Source of the DNA: Planctomycetaceae bacterium
GTDB lineage: Bacteria > Planctomycetota > Planctomycetia > Planctomycetales > Planctomycetaceae
Reading direction: 5' to 3'
Length of the DNA stretch: 41,938 nt
Assembly: GCA_029243145.1 (NCBI GenBank)
Contig: JAQWSQ010000214.1
Coordinates: forward strand, 1 to 41,938
This document shows, piece by piece, positions 17,144-25,148 of the stretch. Within the stretch, counting starts at the first letter, position 1. Each line of letters begins with the position of its first letter. The position numbers were made by a program, and so were the translations under genes. The notes below the pieces were generated by a model. That model was not told where the DNA came from and ran no database searches. It was given only the letters and a program-made list of their open reading frames with translations.

Positions 17144-19201
17144 TCATGCCTGATTCTTTTGTCGTTCTCGCATCACGGCACGAAACACGCGATCAAACAA
17201 ATCGGCTTTCTCTTCATCGCGAGGCTGTACCGGATCTTGCATTTTCATATGCGGCTCAGAGACGGCAGATGATTCAGGATCCACTCGATCAGTGGATTTT
17301 CCTTCGGGACTTACCTCTGAGCCTTGATAGCGATTGATCTTCGCTTCTTCGTTTTTGGCATCGTGTTGGTGCTGCCAGATAATCGGGAAGAGCGGCTGTG
17401 GTGCGTTGCCGTGAGCTTGATCAAGACGAAACGTCTTCATGGCTGCAGGCTTTGGGTCGATGAATGGTTCTTTCGAGACAGGAAGCTCGGCTTTCTTGGT
17501 CGAAGAAGAGGGCTCATGATTCTGAGAAGTCTTTTGCAAATAATCACTCGCCTGCTCTTTGAGCAATTCACGCATCAATGGATTGTCCATAATCGACTCA
17601 GGGACGAAAAGGGGACGTTGACGACCGACTGGTTCGTCGGAGGCAGCATTGCCTGATGAATCCTCAACGGAACGCGAATCAGCGACTTCGACGGTCTCTG
17701 CCAGAAGTTCTTCCAAGGTTACCAGTGGTGAAGGTTCAGAGAGATCGTCTTTTTCGACAACAGAATCCCTAACAGGCTCGACCACATCTGTCTCAACCAG
17801 CTCTTCTGTTGTTTCCTTCTCTTTCTCTTCGTTGGATTGAGAGGGGACTTCAGCTTCAACAGGAGACGACATCTGATCGACCTCAGAGTTTGCTGATGCT
17901 TCAACCACAGAATTCAATGAGTCAGAAGTGTCTACTGCCTCTGAAGGAAGAGGCTTCGACAATGAATTTGTAGCGTGCGATTGATGGCGTGATTCTGACG
18001 ATAAGAACCGTTTGGCCCCTTTCATGGATTGTCTTTGACGAATGAACCAGGCGGTTCCAAACAGCGTAATAATGATGAGAAAGCTGACGAAATACGTTGT
18101 CTGCTGAGAAGACAGAACGTTTCCAGAACGATTTCTTTCTAGGTTTTTGGCGGCCCGGATTGGTTGATCGTCTGACAAACCCAGCGAGTTGGCATTATCA
18201 AACACATGAAACGCATCGTGAAAAGGTGCGTCTTTTGATTTGCTAGATTTCTTGTCTGCCAATTTCTTTGTGTTACCAGGTAACTCAGCCGGATCTTCAG
18301 TCGAGACGCTCGGTAACGGCCAAATATCGCGCTTGGATTCTTGCGATGTGAACGATCTATCGAGGGGTGTGGGATGTTCGATCGACGGGACGGTCAACTC
18401 GTTAGACGCAACTTTGACCTTGTCCGATGTCACAATACGAATCGCTTGAGGAAGCTCAGGAAGTGTATGGCGTTTGATGGCCCGTGGATCAAACTTCAAG
18501 ATTGACCCAGAGATAATCGTACTCGGAATCATTCCCGCGTTGACCGGAATCTGTTTAGCATTTGGTGGTTCAATTGTGAGATGAACTCCAACACTCGCAG
18601 AGGCGTCTTGGTGTAAGACTTCCAACAATCTGACCAAACGTGCGTCTTGCGGATTCACTGAAAACAAGACCGGGTGATCTATCACATTGAGGAGAACAAT
18701 CTGTGTTTGTGGATGCAGATCGTAGAGAGAAGGTCCCGACACGCCCTGTCCCAGAGATTTGTAATATTTGGCCGGTGTTTCCGCGAGCAAAACGTCACCA
18801 TCTTCAAATTGATACAACGCGTGACGACGAGGATCGAGTTGCATTATCGATTGACCTTCGCGAAACACGAAAAACTCGTGACCACTATAACGAGTGAGTC
18901 CTCCCGCGTGCTGGCTTATGAGTTCATCAAGAGTGGGATGATGATTGGGAAACTCATACACGCCCGGTTGGGCCACTTGCCCAATCACCGTGACATAGAT
19001 CGGTTTCTGCTCGATAGCAGCATTTCTGACATCCCGGTCTTTGGAGACTTTTTGCGCAGCGGTGGGCACGTTCATGACTGACATTTTACTGGCACGGCGA
19101 TTACCAATGACATCAGACGGCTGTGCCGAACTTTGCTGAGGAGTCAACAAGGTTCCACCGAGAAGTATGATCAGACTTGTTTTTACGAGCAGCCGCGTCA
19201 T
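17144..19201 (-). CDS. SLBB-domain, single-pass membrane protein of unknown role
   Basis: 685 aa. A signal peptide (MTRLLVKTSLIILLGGTLL, cleavage near SSA-Q) is followed at ~65-150 by an SLBB-type beta-grasp domain (IYVTVIGQVAQPGVYEFP ... LDELISQHAGGL), as in polysaccharide export proteins. There is no Poly_export domain. A second weak beta segment follows. One membrane helix (YFVSFLIIITLFGTAWFI, ~375-392) leads into a long acidic, Ser/Glu-rich, probably disordered tail with a short ordered patch (PLFVPESIMDNPLMRELLKEQ). The SLBB part should lie outside the cytoplasmic membrane and the tail inside. I do not recognise the full-length family; an envelope or capsule-related role is only a guess from the domain. 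Confidence 0.7.
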   Translation of the reverse strand: MTRLLVKTSLIILLGGTLLTPQQSSAQPSDVIGNRRASKMSVMNVPTAAQKVSKDRDVRNAAIEQKPIYVTVIGQVAQPGVYEFPNHHPTLDELISQHAGGLTRYSGHEFFVFREGQSIMQLDPRRHALYQFEDGDVLLAETPAKYYKSLGQGVSGPSLYDLHPQTQIVLLNVIDHPVLFSVNPQDARLVRLLEVLHQDASASVGVHLTIEPPNAKQIPVNAGMIPSTIISGSILKFDPRAIKRHTLPELPQAIRIVTSDKVKVASNELTVPSIEHPTPLDRSFTSQESKRDIWPLPSVSTEDPAELPGNTKKLADKKSSKSKDAPFHDAFHVFDNANSLGLSDDQPIRAAKNLERNRSGNVLSSQQTTYFVSFLIIITLFGTAWFIRQRQSMKGAKRFLSSESRHQSHATNSLSKPLPSEAVDTSDSLNSVVEASANSEVDQMSSPVEAEVPSQSNEEKEKETTEELVETDVVEPVRDSVVEKDDLSEPSPLVTLEELLAETVEVADSRSVEDSSGNAASDEPVGRQRPLFVPESIMDNPLMRELLKEQASDYLQKTSQNHEPSSSTKKAELPVSKEPFIDPKPAAMKTFRLDQAHGNAPQPLFPIIWQHQHDAKNEEAKINRYQGSEVSPEGKSTDRVDPESSAVSEPHMKMQDPVQPRDEEKADLFDRVFRAVMRERQKNQA

Positions 19202-19535
19202 CGCGCGCCCCTTTTTCAGATTTCCATTGATCGCAGAACCTCTGCGCGAGGTTTGCTACAATCATTAAAATCGGCATATTTTGACACCGGACTGAACTCA
19301 AATCCTGAAATTCCTGCAATCGACGGCAGGAAGTTGAATTGCCGTAAGATCAATCAAATCAGCATGATATGACTAGGTAGACGCCCGAGGGGATGAGCAG
19401 CATAATGATTAACTGACCTCGTTTTACTCTGGTTGTGAGCTGCAATACGGAACTGAAACTTGAGGAACGTGATAATCACGCAGAGACTTTCAACAGCATT
19501 TCTAATCTTTATTAACAGGCAAAGAAGGACATTTC
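19202..19535. promoter_or_regulatory. 334-bp divergent intergenic region with palindrome
   Basis: The gap separates the SLBB gene (-) from the RiPP precursor gene (+), so both promoters should lie here. A perfect 13-base palindrome, CGTGATAATCACG (19468-19480), sits 56 bases upstream of the precursor ATG and overlaps GATAAT, a possible -10. GGAAC elements occur just upstream (19450s and 19464), reminiscent of ECF sigma -35 boxes, but I cannot assign a -10. A strong ribosome site GAAGGA (19524-19529) precedes ATG 19536 by six bases. I see no gene in this gap. Confidence 0.45.
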
Positions 19536-20000
19536 ATGAAACGGGACAATTTGAATCGTAGAAATTTCAGTAAATGGTCAATGGCTGCACTGGGTGGCCT
19601 CGTCGCGGGAACAACCATCGGATGCGGTGGCGAAACCTCGGAAACTCCGACCGGTGGAGGTGAAGGAAGTTCCACAACCGACGCAGGTGGTGACGAAGGA
19701 ACCATGGAAGTGGCCGCTCACGCTTGCCGTGGTTTGAATGACTGCAAGTCAGCAGGTCATGACTGCCGTGGGCAAGGAACTTGTGCGACTGAAGCTTGGC
19801 ATCATGGCTGTGCTGGCATGAACGATTGTAAGGCACAAGGCGGATGTGGTGAGAACCCGCTTGCCAACGAGTGTTCGACGAAAGGTCATTGTGCCATTCC
19901 GTTGATGGATGAAGCTTGGGACAAAGCCCGCGAGAACATGGAAGCCAAATGGACCGAAGCGGAAAATGCGTTTGGTGATGCTCCCGCCAAGGCGAGCTGA
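19536..20000 (+). CDS. Cysteine-rich RiPP precursor, bufferin-like, with Tat/lipoprotein signal
   Basis: 154 aa. The N-terminus has a twin-arginine pattern (NRRNFSKW, R8-R9), a hydrophobic stretch and a lipobox TIGC with Cys30, so the peptide may be exported folded and lipid-anchored. After a Gly/Ser/Thr/Glu linker come nine cysteines (64, 70, 77, 83, 92, 98, 104, 113, 119), most spaced CX5C. Two segments repeat: CRGLNDCKSAG and CAGMNDCKAQG. The last 30 residues are a charged helix. The sequence resembles the ACKGLNSCKG-type precursors found beside DUF692 enzymes (bufferins), copper-binding peptides whose cysteines are converted to thiooxazole-like groups. An MbnB-like and an MbnC-like gene follow. 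Copper binding is inferred from that family. A terminator separates it from the enzymes. Confidence 0.75.
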   Translation: MKRDNLNRRNFSKWSMAALGGLVAGTTIGCGGETSETPTGGGEGSSTTDAGGDEGTMEVAAHACRGLNDCKSAGHDCRGQGTCATEAWHHGCAGMNDCKAQGGCGENPLANECSTKGHCAIPLMDEAWDKARENMEAKWTEAENAFGDAPAKAS

Positions 20001-20055
20001 TCAGTTTGATCTCACAACTGTGAATCAACACTGTCAATCCACATCGTGAATCGAT

Positions 20056-20110
20056 ACGGGGCCGAGGCTGATACAGTCTGCTGACATCCGCGGTCCCGTT
20101 TTTGTTTTTG
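20056..20110 (+). terminator. Intrinsic terminator/attenuator between precursor and enzyme genes
   Basis: ACGGGGCC (20056-20063) pairs with GGTCCCGT (20092-20099), with one G-U pair, and is followed by TTTTTGTTTTT. The large loop can fold further. It lies 56 bases after the precursor stop and ahead of the DUF692 gene, so partial read-through would give much more precursor than enzyme. Confidence 0.7.
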
Positions 20111-20148
20111 GCGATCTCGTTTTCTGTGTGAGTAGAGGAGTGATGAAC

Positions 20149-21090
20149 ATGCCGTCAGAAGCATGCCTCGGTTTACCCAATCTTGGATTGGGAGTCGGCC
20201 TGCGCCATGTGCATTTCAAACACATCCTTGATACTTGGCCCAACGTCGATTGGTTCGAGATCATCTCAGAGAACTTTATGGATTCGCAGGGACGACCCCG
20301 CTACATTCTCGATCAAGTCGCGGAGCGTTACCCGGTCGTCATGCACGGCGTGTCCTTATCCATCGGCAGTACCGATCCTCTCAATCATGATTACTTGGTG
20401 AAGCTTAAAAAACTGGCAGGAAAGATTAACGCAGTTTGGATTTCTGATCACATTTGCTGGACGGGTGTCGCGAGCCAAAACTCACATGACCTGCTACCGA
20501 TTCCCTTCACTGAAGAGTCACTTTCGCACGTCGTTCAACGCATCAAGACGGTTCAGGAAGTGTTGGAACGTCCGCTGGTTCTCGAAAATCCGAGCAGCTA
20601 CATCACGTTCCAAGATTCAACGATGAACGAGTGGGAGTTTATCTCTCGCATGGCAGAGGAAGCCGATTGCGGCTTACTGCTCGATGTAAACAATGTGTAT
20701 GTCTCTGCGTTCAATCACGAGTTCGATCCGTACGAGTTTCTACAATCACTGCCCCATGAACGAGTCGTGCAGTTTCATTTAGCCGGCCATCTTAATTGTG
20801 GTACACATTGCATCGACACGCACGATGGCCGAGTCATCGACGAAGTGTGGGCGTTGTACAAAAAGGCTCATGAATTAACGGGTGGCGTCTCGACATTGCT
20901 CGAATGGGATGTCAACATCCCTGCGTTCGATGAGATGCACGCCGAGGTACTAAAGGCTCGCGATTTTCTTCAACATGGCCAAGCCATCGGCTCTACAGCA
21001 TCCTCTACAAAGGCCGTTAAAAAGACGACAGATGAGACGGCGTCCGTTCCGCATCCCATCAACTATTATGTGGGGTCAGAAGCGGAATGA
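20149..21090 (+). CDS. DUF692 family, MbnB/BufB-like multinuclear iron RiPP enzyme
   Basis: 313 aa, normal length for DUF692 (MbnB/TglH/BufB), TIM-barrel enzymes that use a di- or tri-iron site and oxygen to rearrange cysteines of a precursor peptide. The metal-ligand motifs appear in order: [69 protein letters not shown] and [12 protein letters not shown] 20149 has GAGGAG eight bases upstream; ATG 20143 (spacing two) and GTG 20128 are poorer starts. The last ~40 residues are a Ser/Thr/Lys-rich tail. Its stop overlaps the next start by four bases (ATGA). Together with the upstream Cys-rich peptide and downstream DUF2063 protein it forms a bufferin-type operon. Confidence 0.88.
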   Translation: MPSEACLGLPNLGLGVGLRHVHFKHILDTWPNVDWFEIISENFMDSQGRPRYILDQVAERYPVVMHGVSLSIGSTDPLNHDYLVKLKKLAGKINAVWISDHICWTGVASQNSHDLLPIPFTEESLSHVVQRIKTVQEVLERPLVLENPSSYITFQDSTMNEWEFISRMAEEADCGLLLDVNNVYVSAFNHEFDPYEFLQSLPHERVVQFHLAGHLNCGTHCIDTHDGRVIDEVWALYKKAHELTGGVSTLLEWDVNIPAFDEMHAEVLKARDFLQHGQAIGSTASSTKAVKKTTDETASVPHPINYYVGSEAE

Positions 21091-21965
21091 ACGAGCAGAC
21101 CCCACGATCATTACAGTCTTTGCAGACTTGGTTACAGTCGGTCATCACGCACCCGAATGGTGTCTCGGCAGGAATTCTCGGCGCACAAGACCACATCACG
21201 CTCACCCCCGAAGAGATCGAATCGGTCATACCGGCGTCGAGTCAACTTGACCCGATCTCCAAAATAGAAGTCTACGGCAATGCGTACTACGCACGTCTGA
21301 TTGAATGTCTGGGTGATGAATATCCGGCCGTAAAAAACGCGTTGGGGGCGGAGACTTTTGACTCGTTTGCGTTCTCTTATCTGCAACAGTATCCATCCAA
21401 AAGTTACACGCTGTCCGATTTGGGCCGAGAGTTTCCCGGTTTTCTTAAGCAGACGAAACCGGCCGATGCCGGCGAATTTGGCTGGGCCGATTTTCTGATT
21501 GATCTCGCTCGACTGGAATGGCATTACAGCGAAATTTTCAATGGGCCGGGAACGGAAACGATTGACTCATTAACGCTCGATAAATTGCAGTCTCTCATGC
21601 CGGATCAATTTGCCCAGTGTCGATTGGTTCCCGCACCTTGCATACGACTCGATGAATTCCGCTTCCCGATTCACGAATACGCGACGGCTGTTCGTAAGAA
21701 GCAAGAATCTCCCCCGTTACCTCCCCCCACACTCACCCGGCTGGTGATGACACGCCGCCAATATGTGGTACGGCGTGTCTCGGTGTCCGCAGCAGAATAT
21801 TGCATCCTTCAAGAATTGGTGAATTGCACAGACGAATCGATTGGCTCCATTCTCGACCGCACTGCCGAGCATTGGGCCGACGAGATGCAGGAGCATCTGC
21901 AAGCATGGTTCGAGCGCTGGGCCGCCGCGGGATATTTTGTGGGGATCGAGATTTTGCCGGAGTAG
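21087..21965 (+). CDS. DUF2063 family, MbnC/BufC-like partner of the DUF692 enzyme
   Basis: 292 aa. The N-terminal ~100 residues carry the DUF2063 pattern: [11 protein letters not shown], then [29 protein letters not shown], then [30 protein letters not shown]. In methanobactin and bufferin systems this partner binds the DUF692 enzyme and presents the precursor leader. The C-terminal ~130 residues ([27 protein letters not shown] ... [14 protein letters not shown]) resemble a winged-helix-like recognition domain seen in BufC proteins. The start overlaps the enzyme stop (ATGA), indicating coupled translation and likely equimolar complex formation. No transporter or TonB receptor is next to it, unlike many methanobactin operons. 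Confidence 0.85.
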   Translation: MNEQTPRSLQSLQTWLQSVITHPNGVSAGILGAQDHITLTPEEIESVIPASSQLDPISKIEVYGNAYYARLIECLGDEYPAVKNALGAETFDSFAFSYLQQYPSKSYTLSDLGREFPGFLKQTKPADAGEFGWADFLIDLARLEWHYSEIFNGPGTETIDSLTLDKLQSLMPDQFAQCRLVPAPCIRLDEFRFPIHEYATAVRKKQESPPLPPPTLTRLVMTRRQYVVRRVSVSAAEYCILQELVNCTDESIGSILDRTAEHWADEMQEHLQAWFERWAAAGYFVGIEILPE

Positions 21966-22052
21966 GGTGTGTGATCGCGTCGGGCTGCCCTGAAACAGAT
22001 ACCTCTTACAGAGCAGCGAAGCCGCAAGTGAGAGGACACAGCTCATTCCAAC

Positions 22053-22262
22053 TCAGTAAGACTCCAGGCACTCCTCAATTTGCTGGCGTATTTCTTCGGC
22101 GTTTTCAAAGAAGACTTCCTGAACTTCACATTGGTTTAAACACCTTCTGAGAAGGTGCACGCAAGCCTGCTTCAGTTCTGTTCGCAGAGATTTACATTGT
22201 TTAATGCCTTGAGTCATTGAGGGCATTTTCTTTATCAACGACACGTGATCCGAAGAGGGCAC
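22053..22262 (-). pseudogene. Truncated cysteine-rich paralog lacking signal peptide
   Basis: A 69-codon open frame (GTG 22262 or ATG 22226) has no signal peptide, but its end CVHLLRRCLNQC followed by EVQEVFFENAEEIRQQIEEC matches the CX6CX3C-plus-acidic-helix end of the protein at 22790-23137 (CRAQC, then EQSLEDIREQISEAIEC). It lies downstream of a strong - strand terminator (22306-22344), so it may not be transcribed with its neighbours. I read it as a decayed copy whose 5' half is gone. It could still be a small cytoplasmic protein. Confidence 0.45.
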
Positions 22263-22305
22263 TCGAAAATTGGGAAAAGTAATAATTGGGAGTGCCGTTT
22301 GGTCG

Positions 22306-22344
22306 AAAAAAAATCACTCGACCTCAAACGAAGAGGCCGAGTGA
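22306..22344 (-). terminator. Intrinsic terminator after the cysteine-rich cluster
   Basis: On the - strand a 12-bp stem (22333-22344 with 22314-22325, one G-U pair) and a 7-base loop are followed by eight T residues (A run 22306-22313). It is 31 bases beyond the stop of the gene ending at 22376. Confidence 0.85.
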
Positions 22345-22375
22345 ATCGTATTTTCAAAAACAGACTGTCGAACCA

Positions 22376-22672
22376 TTAAAATGGGCAGTTGATCTGGCAT
22401 TCGTAATACTGATAATTACAGATGACTTGTTCATCAATCTGCAATTCGCGAAAATCTTCCAGTCTCCATGTGGGGCAACTTCCACCACGAACTTCCTTGC
22501 AATTCTCGATATGTGACAGCCGACGAAGCCTGGCACTGAAGTAGAAATTCGACTTCTGGCGACCACAGATGCGGTCGCGATCTTGCGGTCTCGCTTCCAC
22601 GGCTGGCTGCCAAACCAATGCGGCAAGGGTAAATGCCATCGCGGCGATCCGCGACAATAAAACAACTTTCAT
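22376..22672 (-). CDS. Small secreted cysteine-rich protein (CX6CX3C family)
   Basis: 98 aa. The signal peptide (MKVVLLSRIAAMAFTLAALVW, cleavage near VEA-R) is preceded by a strong GAAGGAGAAGGA ribosome site. The mature ~70 residues contain seven cysteines; the last three form CNYQYYECQINC (CX6CX3C) at the very end. I do not recognise the family. The same motif occurs in the neighbours at 22790-23137 and 23201-23599. A terminator follows at once. Export across the membrane and disulfide formation are likely from signal peptide and Cys content; function is unknown. Confidence 0.65.
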   Translation of the reverse strand: MKVVLLSRIAAMAFTLAALVWQPAVEARPQDRDRICGRQKSNFYFSARLRRLSHIENCKEVRGGSCPTWRLEDFRELQIDEQVICNYQYYECQINCPF

Positions 22673-22789
22673 AAATCCTTCTCCTTCTCACTAGGGGGGA
22701 CAACAGTTCTGCCGACATGACAGAATCTGACCTCGGATGACTCCCCTTCACCACTTGTAGTATTAAATGTTAGATTGCAGTCAGTGACA

Positions 22790-23137
22790 TCAGTCCCCTT
22801 CTCGTCCACACTCGATAGCTTCACTGATCTGCTCGCGGATATCTTCTAAAGATTGCTCTTGTGAGACACACTGTGCTCTACATGCATGCGCCGTTTGCTG
22901 ACAGGATTGTCGTGCATTAGTCAAAGATCTTGCACACGCTTGGATACCTGCAGTTGTGGGAGGATTTAGTTGACTGATACAACTGTTGTAGGCTCGGTTT
23001 GAAAGAACTTTGCATATATTAAAATTGTCAATGCAACGAGCATAGCACCCTTGAGAGGCGAAGGCAGTGTTTTCAACCATGATGACCGAGCAAACGGCAG
23101 TCATGGCGAGAATGCGTAAAGCGAGAAGTGATCTCAT
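22790..23137 (-). CDS. Small secreted cysteine-rich protein with mirrored CX3CX6C/CX6CX3C motifs
   Basis: 115 aa. A signal peptide (MRSLLALRILAMTAVCSVIMV, cleavage near AFA-S) precedes a mature part with CYARCIDNFNIC (CX3CX6C) near its start and CQQTAHACRAQC (CX6CX3C) about 50 residues later, then an acidic helix ending EAIEC. The mirrored spacing is what two antiparallel helices stapled by disulfides would show, as in CHCH-type hairpins. No known family recognised. It is same-strand with two other members, 63 bases from the upstream one; a shared transcript is plausible. Confidence 0.68.
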   Translation of the reverse strand: MRSLLALRILAMTAVCSVIMVENTAFASQGCYARCIDNFNICKVLSNRAYNSCISQLNPPTTAGIQACARSLTNARQSCQQTAHACRAQCVSQEQSLEDIREQISEAIECGREGD

Positions 23138-23200
23138 GAGTTTTTGTCTTTTTGGTAAATAGAAAATGCGATTGAGAATTTTTCTAGCAGGAAGATTTCG

Positions 23201-23599
23201 TCACGGTGACAAATTTATAAAAGATTCCCCGATGTCACAAGTTGTCTCGCACTGACCTTGGCAAATACTGTATCGCCACATGCATTCCGCATTCCGAGCA
23301 TTCCAGACTTGCTCGTTAATGTTGAAGCATTGTCGGCATGCGTGTCTTAGTGTCGAATTAGAATAGACTTGAGTACAGTTCGTTTGTGAGAATGCGCCCC
23401 AGCCATCACGGCATGAATTATCTGAACTCGTGCGAACGATACTATTGGTGAGTCGGCAGGTGTCGCGTGTCTGAACACAAAAATTGCCACACTGTTCACT
23501 AAAATTGGGCAGTGCCGAGCCGACTTGCACAAAAGAACTTGCCACTGCAACGGCGATCGCGAGCGACCTGAGGGGGAATGTGAGAATACTCGACTTCAT
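23201..23599 (-). CDS. Small secreted cysteine-rich protein with mirrored CX3CX6C/CX6CX3C motifs
   Basis: 132 aa from ATG 23599 (a GTG three codons earlier is possible). A signal peptide (MKSSILTFPLRSLAIAVAVA, cleavage near GSA-L) precedes CGNFCVQTRDTC (CX3CX6C), a longer Ser/Thr/Asn-rich middle with more cysteines, and CMWRYSICQGQC (CX6CX3C) followed by ETTCD. Apart from the cysteines it shares little with the protein at 22790-23137, so the two are distant paralogs. Expected outside the cytoplasm with several disulfides; role unknown. Confidence 0.68.
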   Translation of the reverse strand: MKSSILTFPLRSLAIAVAVASSFVQVGSALPNFSEQCGNFCVQTRDTCRLTNSIVRTSSDNSCRDGWGAFSQTNCTQVYSNSTLRHACRQCFNINEQVWNARNAECMWRYSICQGQCETTCDIGESFINLSP

Positions 23600-23649
23600 T
23601 GAAATCACTTTTTATGAATGGATAGAAAACAACATCGCCGCAACAACAC

Positions 23650-23760
23650 CTATTGAGCGTTGATCTCACCAACGATCCATGTGCATGAACTATCATCAAT
23701 CGCACAATTAGAGCGACAGTTTCCTCTGATTAACGCACATAAAGAGGCCCACCAACCGTG
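23650..23760 (-). pseudogene. C-terminal remnant of a fifth CX6CX3C protein
   Basis: Ending at the stop 23650-23652, the - strand encodes WWASLCALIRGNC, then RSNC and later SSC, i.e. CX6CX3CX6C, the same motif as the three intact neighbours. There is no start or signal peptide of its own: upstream the frame runs into the 3' end of the 23780-24433 gene in a different frame. It looks like a broken copy. A 7-bp hairpin (23742-23768) overlaps it and could be the terminator of the upstream gene. Confidence 0.4.
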
Positions 23761-23768
23761 AGCCTCTT
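23742..23768 (-). terminator. Weak hairpin after the 217-aa gene
   Basis: AAGAGGC and GCCTCTT form a perfect 7-bp stem with a 13-base loop, 12 bases beyond the stop of the gene ending at 23780. On the - strand it is followed only by TTATG, so termination would be inefficient. Confidence 0.35.
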
Positions 23769-23779
23769 CGATATCCGTT

Positions 23780-24433
23780 CTAGTTGACTCTACCTTGTAG
23801 CTGGAACGCCGCATCACAACAATCGAAGAACTGCCAAGGGGATTTTCGATCATCTCGGAAGGCGATGCGATGGTTGAGATCGGGATTACTTTCCGTATTA
23901 TCGGAGTCGGACCAACACCAAGCTAATGTCGTGTTAGGATCATTTTCAATAACCGCGATCCAATACTTACCTGGTTCTAACTCCCCTACAGATGGTAGTG
24001 TGGCACTGTAATTATAGATGGGTTCACCATAACCATTGGAGGTACCGGAGTTTGTCACCGGCACGTAGCGATTCAACGTGTAAACTTGCCTGAGAGGCAG
24101 CCCGTCTTTACCTGTTGACCAGATGCGAATTTGAAACCAACGAGGCGTCAGGTCAGCGGCAGAGTCATAATGATAAAAGCCTTGCCATCTCAAGAGCGTG
24201 GGGGTCGCGGATTCAAGAATATCAAAGTCTTCTGCAACTTGTGTCAGATCGCCATCGCCGTTGCTGTTGGGGCCGTTGCTGAGAAAACCAATTGACGTTT
24301 CGGGAGGATCGATGGGGAGTTGCACCCAGAGATTAACTCTTAAAGCTGGGAGCGAGTAGGAATAAACGAATGATGTCACTCCCAATACGAGCGTACAGAC
24401 CACTAAAACACGGGACATTCTCTTCAAACTCAT
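23780..24433 (-). CDS. Secreted or membrane-anchored protein of unknown function
   Basis: 217 aa from ATG 24433, chosen because AGGAG lies eight bases upstream; the frame extends 30 codons further without a ribosome site. After MSLKRMSR comes a hydrophobic segment (VLVVCTLVLGVTSFVYSY) that is a signal peptide or anchor, then an all-beta domain with Trp/Asp/Asn-rich strands (LLRWQGFYHYDS, WFQIRIWSTG, PGKYWIAVIEND) resembling extracellular beta-sandwich modules of planctomycete surface proteins. A C-terminal FDCCDAAF holds two adjacent cysteines. No PEP-CTERM tail. It is same-strand and upstream of the cysteine-rich cluster. No specific family assigned. Confidence 0.6.
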   Translation of the reverse strand: MSLKRMSRVLVVCTLVLGVTSFVYSYSLPALRVNLWVQLPIDPPETSIGFLSNGPNSNGDGDLTQVAEDFDILESATPTLLRWQGFYHYDSAADLTPRWFQIRIWSTGKDGLPLRQVYTLNRYVPVTNSGTSNGYGEPIYNYSATLPSVGELEPGKYWIAVIENDPNTTLAWCWSDSDNTESNPDLNHRIAFRDDRKSPWQFFDCCDAAFQLQGRVN

Positions 24434-25148
24434 TGATTCAACTCCTGAGGGGATTGGAGGTTTATCAGACAGATCACAATCGTTTTGATCGAGACCCTGA
24501 TCTTCTGACACACTTGTTTTCATGAGCGATGCTCAAACACAACAGAGATAACGAAGGTCAAAGAAATTGGTCACCCCTATTGTTTGGGTATTTCCAATTA
24601 TTTTAAAGAATCGGAGTTTTGATTCGTGGCAAGAGGTCACAGTGCAGCAGGCGAAGAGGAATCCTCGTTCAATATCACCCTTGTTGTTGGTCCCTTTTTC
24701 TTTGCGCCTCTACGTGTGTTTATTCTGACACTGGTGGCAAGCTACCAGTGTCACTCAAATGTTTGATCGACGTTCATTTCCTTACTCACGAATAAGTCGC
24801 CAACTCTTCAGGACAATTCCTGATCGCTCATTCCGACTCGCGTAAACGCAGGTCGCCGAACGATGAGTGAGGAAAAAGACCGAGAGCGCGAGAAGAAGCA
24901 TTTGCCTGTTTTCGGCCTACAACCAAGGGTTCACTGACTCATTTTATCCGCGATATCAGCGTGATCCGCGGTTCAAAGTGATAGCCGACTAGACCATAAG
25001 AAAATTCTGTTCGTGGCTTCTCGTGTTTTTCGTGGTTGTTCAAAACAGTCTCGTCTCGATGGGCCAGCATGTGTAAAATTACATGAAGCAGTATTGGATC
25101 CACGCGACCGTTGATCTCTTTTGATGACGGGGCATGGTCACGCCAAAA
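24434..25148. other. 715-bp intergenic region with inverted repeats, no gene seen
   Basis: No convincing coding frame or RNA gene. It contains a perfect 9-bp inverted repeat (24727-24752), a weaker imperfect palindrome with arms TTCCTTACTCA (24778-24788) and TGAGTGAGGAA (24864-24874), and AT-rich spacer sequence around 25000-25040. It should hold the promoter of the 217-aa protein (- strand, near 24440-24560). The rest may be dispersed intergenic repeat sequence. Confidence 0.5.
24727..24752. repeat. Perfect 9-bp inverted repeat
   Basis: GACACTGGT (24727-24735) and ACCAGTGTC (24744-24752) flank the 8-base loop GGCAAGCT. There is no T run on either side, so it is not a typical terminator. The shape is like a REP-type dispersed intergenic palindrome; copy number cannot be judged from one window. 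Confidence 0.7.

Noticed and set aside
22434..22754. 106-codon - strand frame
   Set aside because: It overlaps the signal-peptide protein at 22376-22672 in another frame and has no ribosome site or recognisable features.
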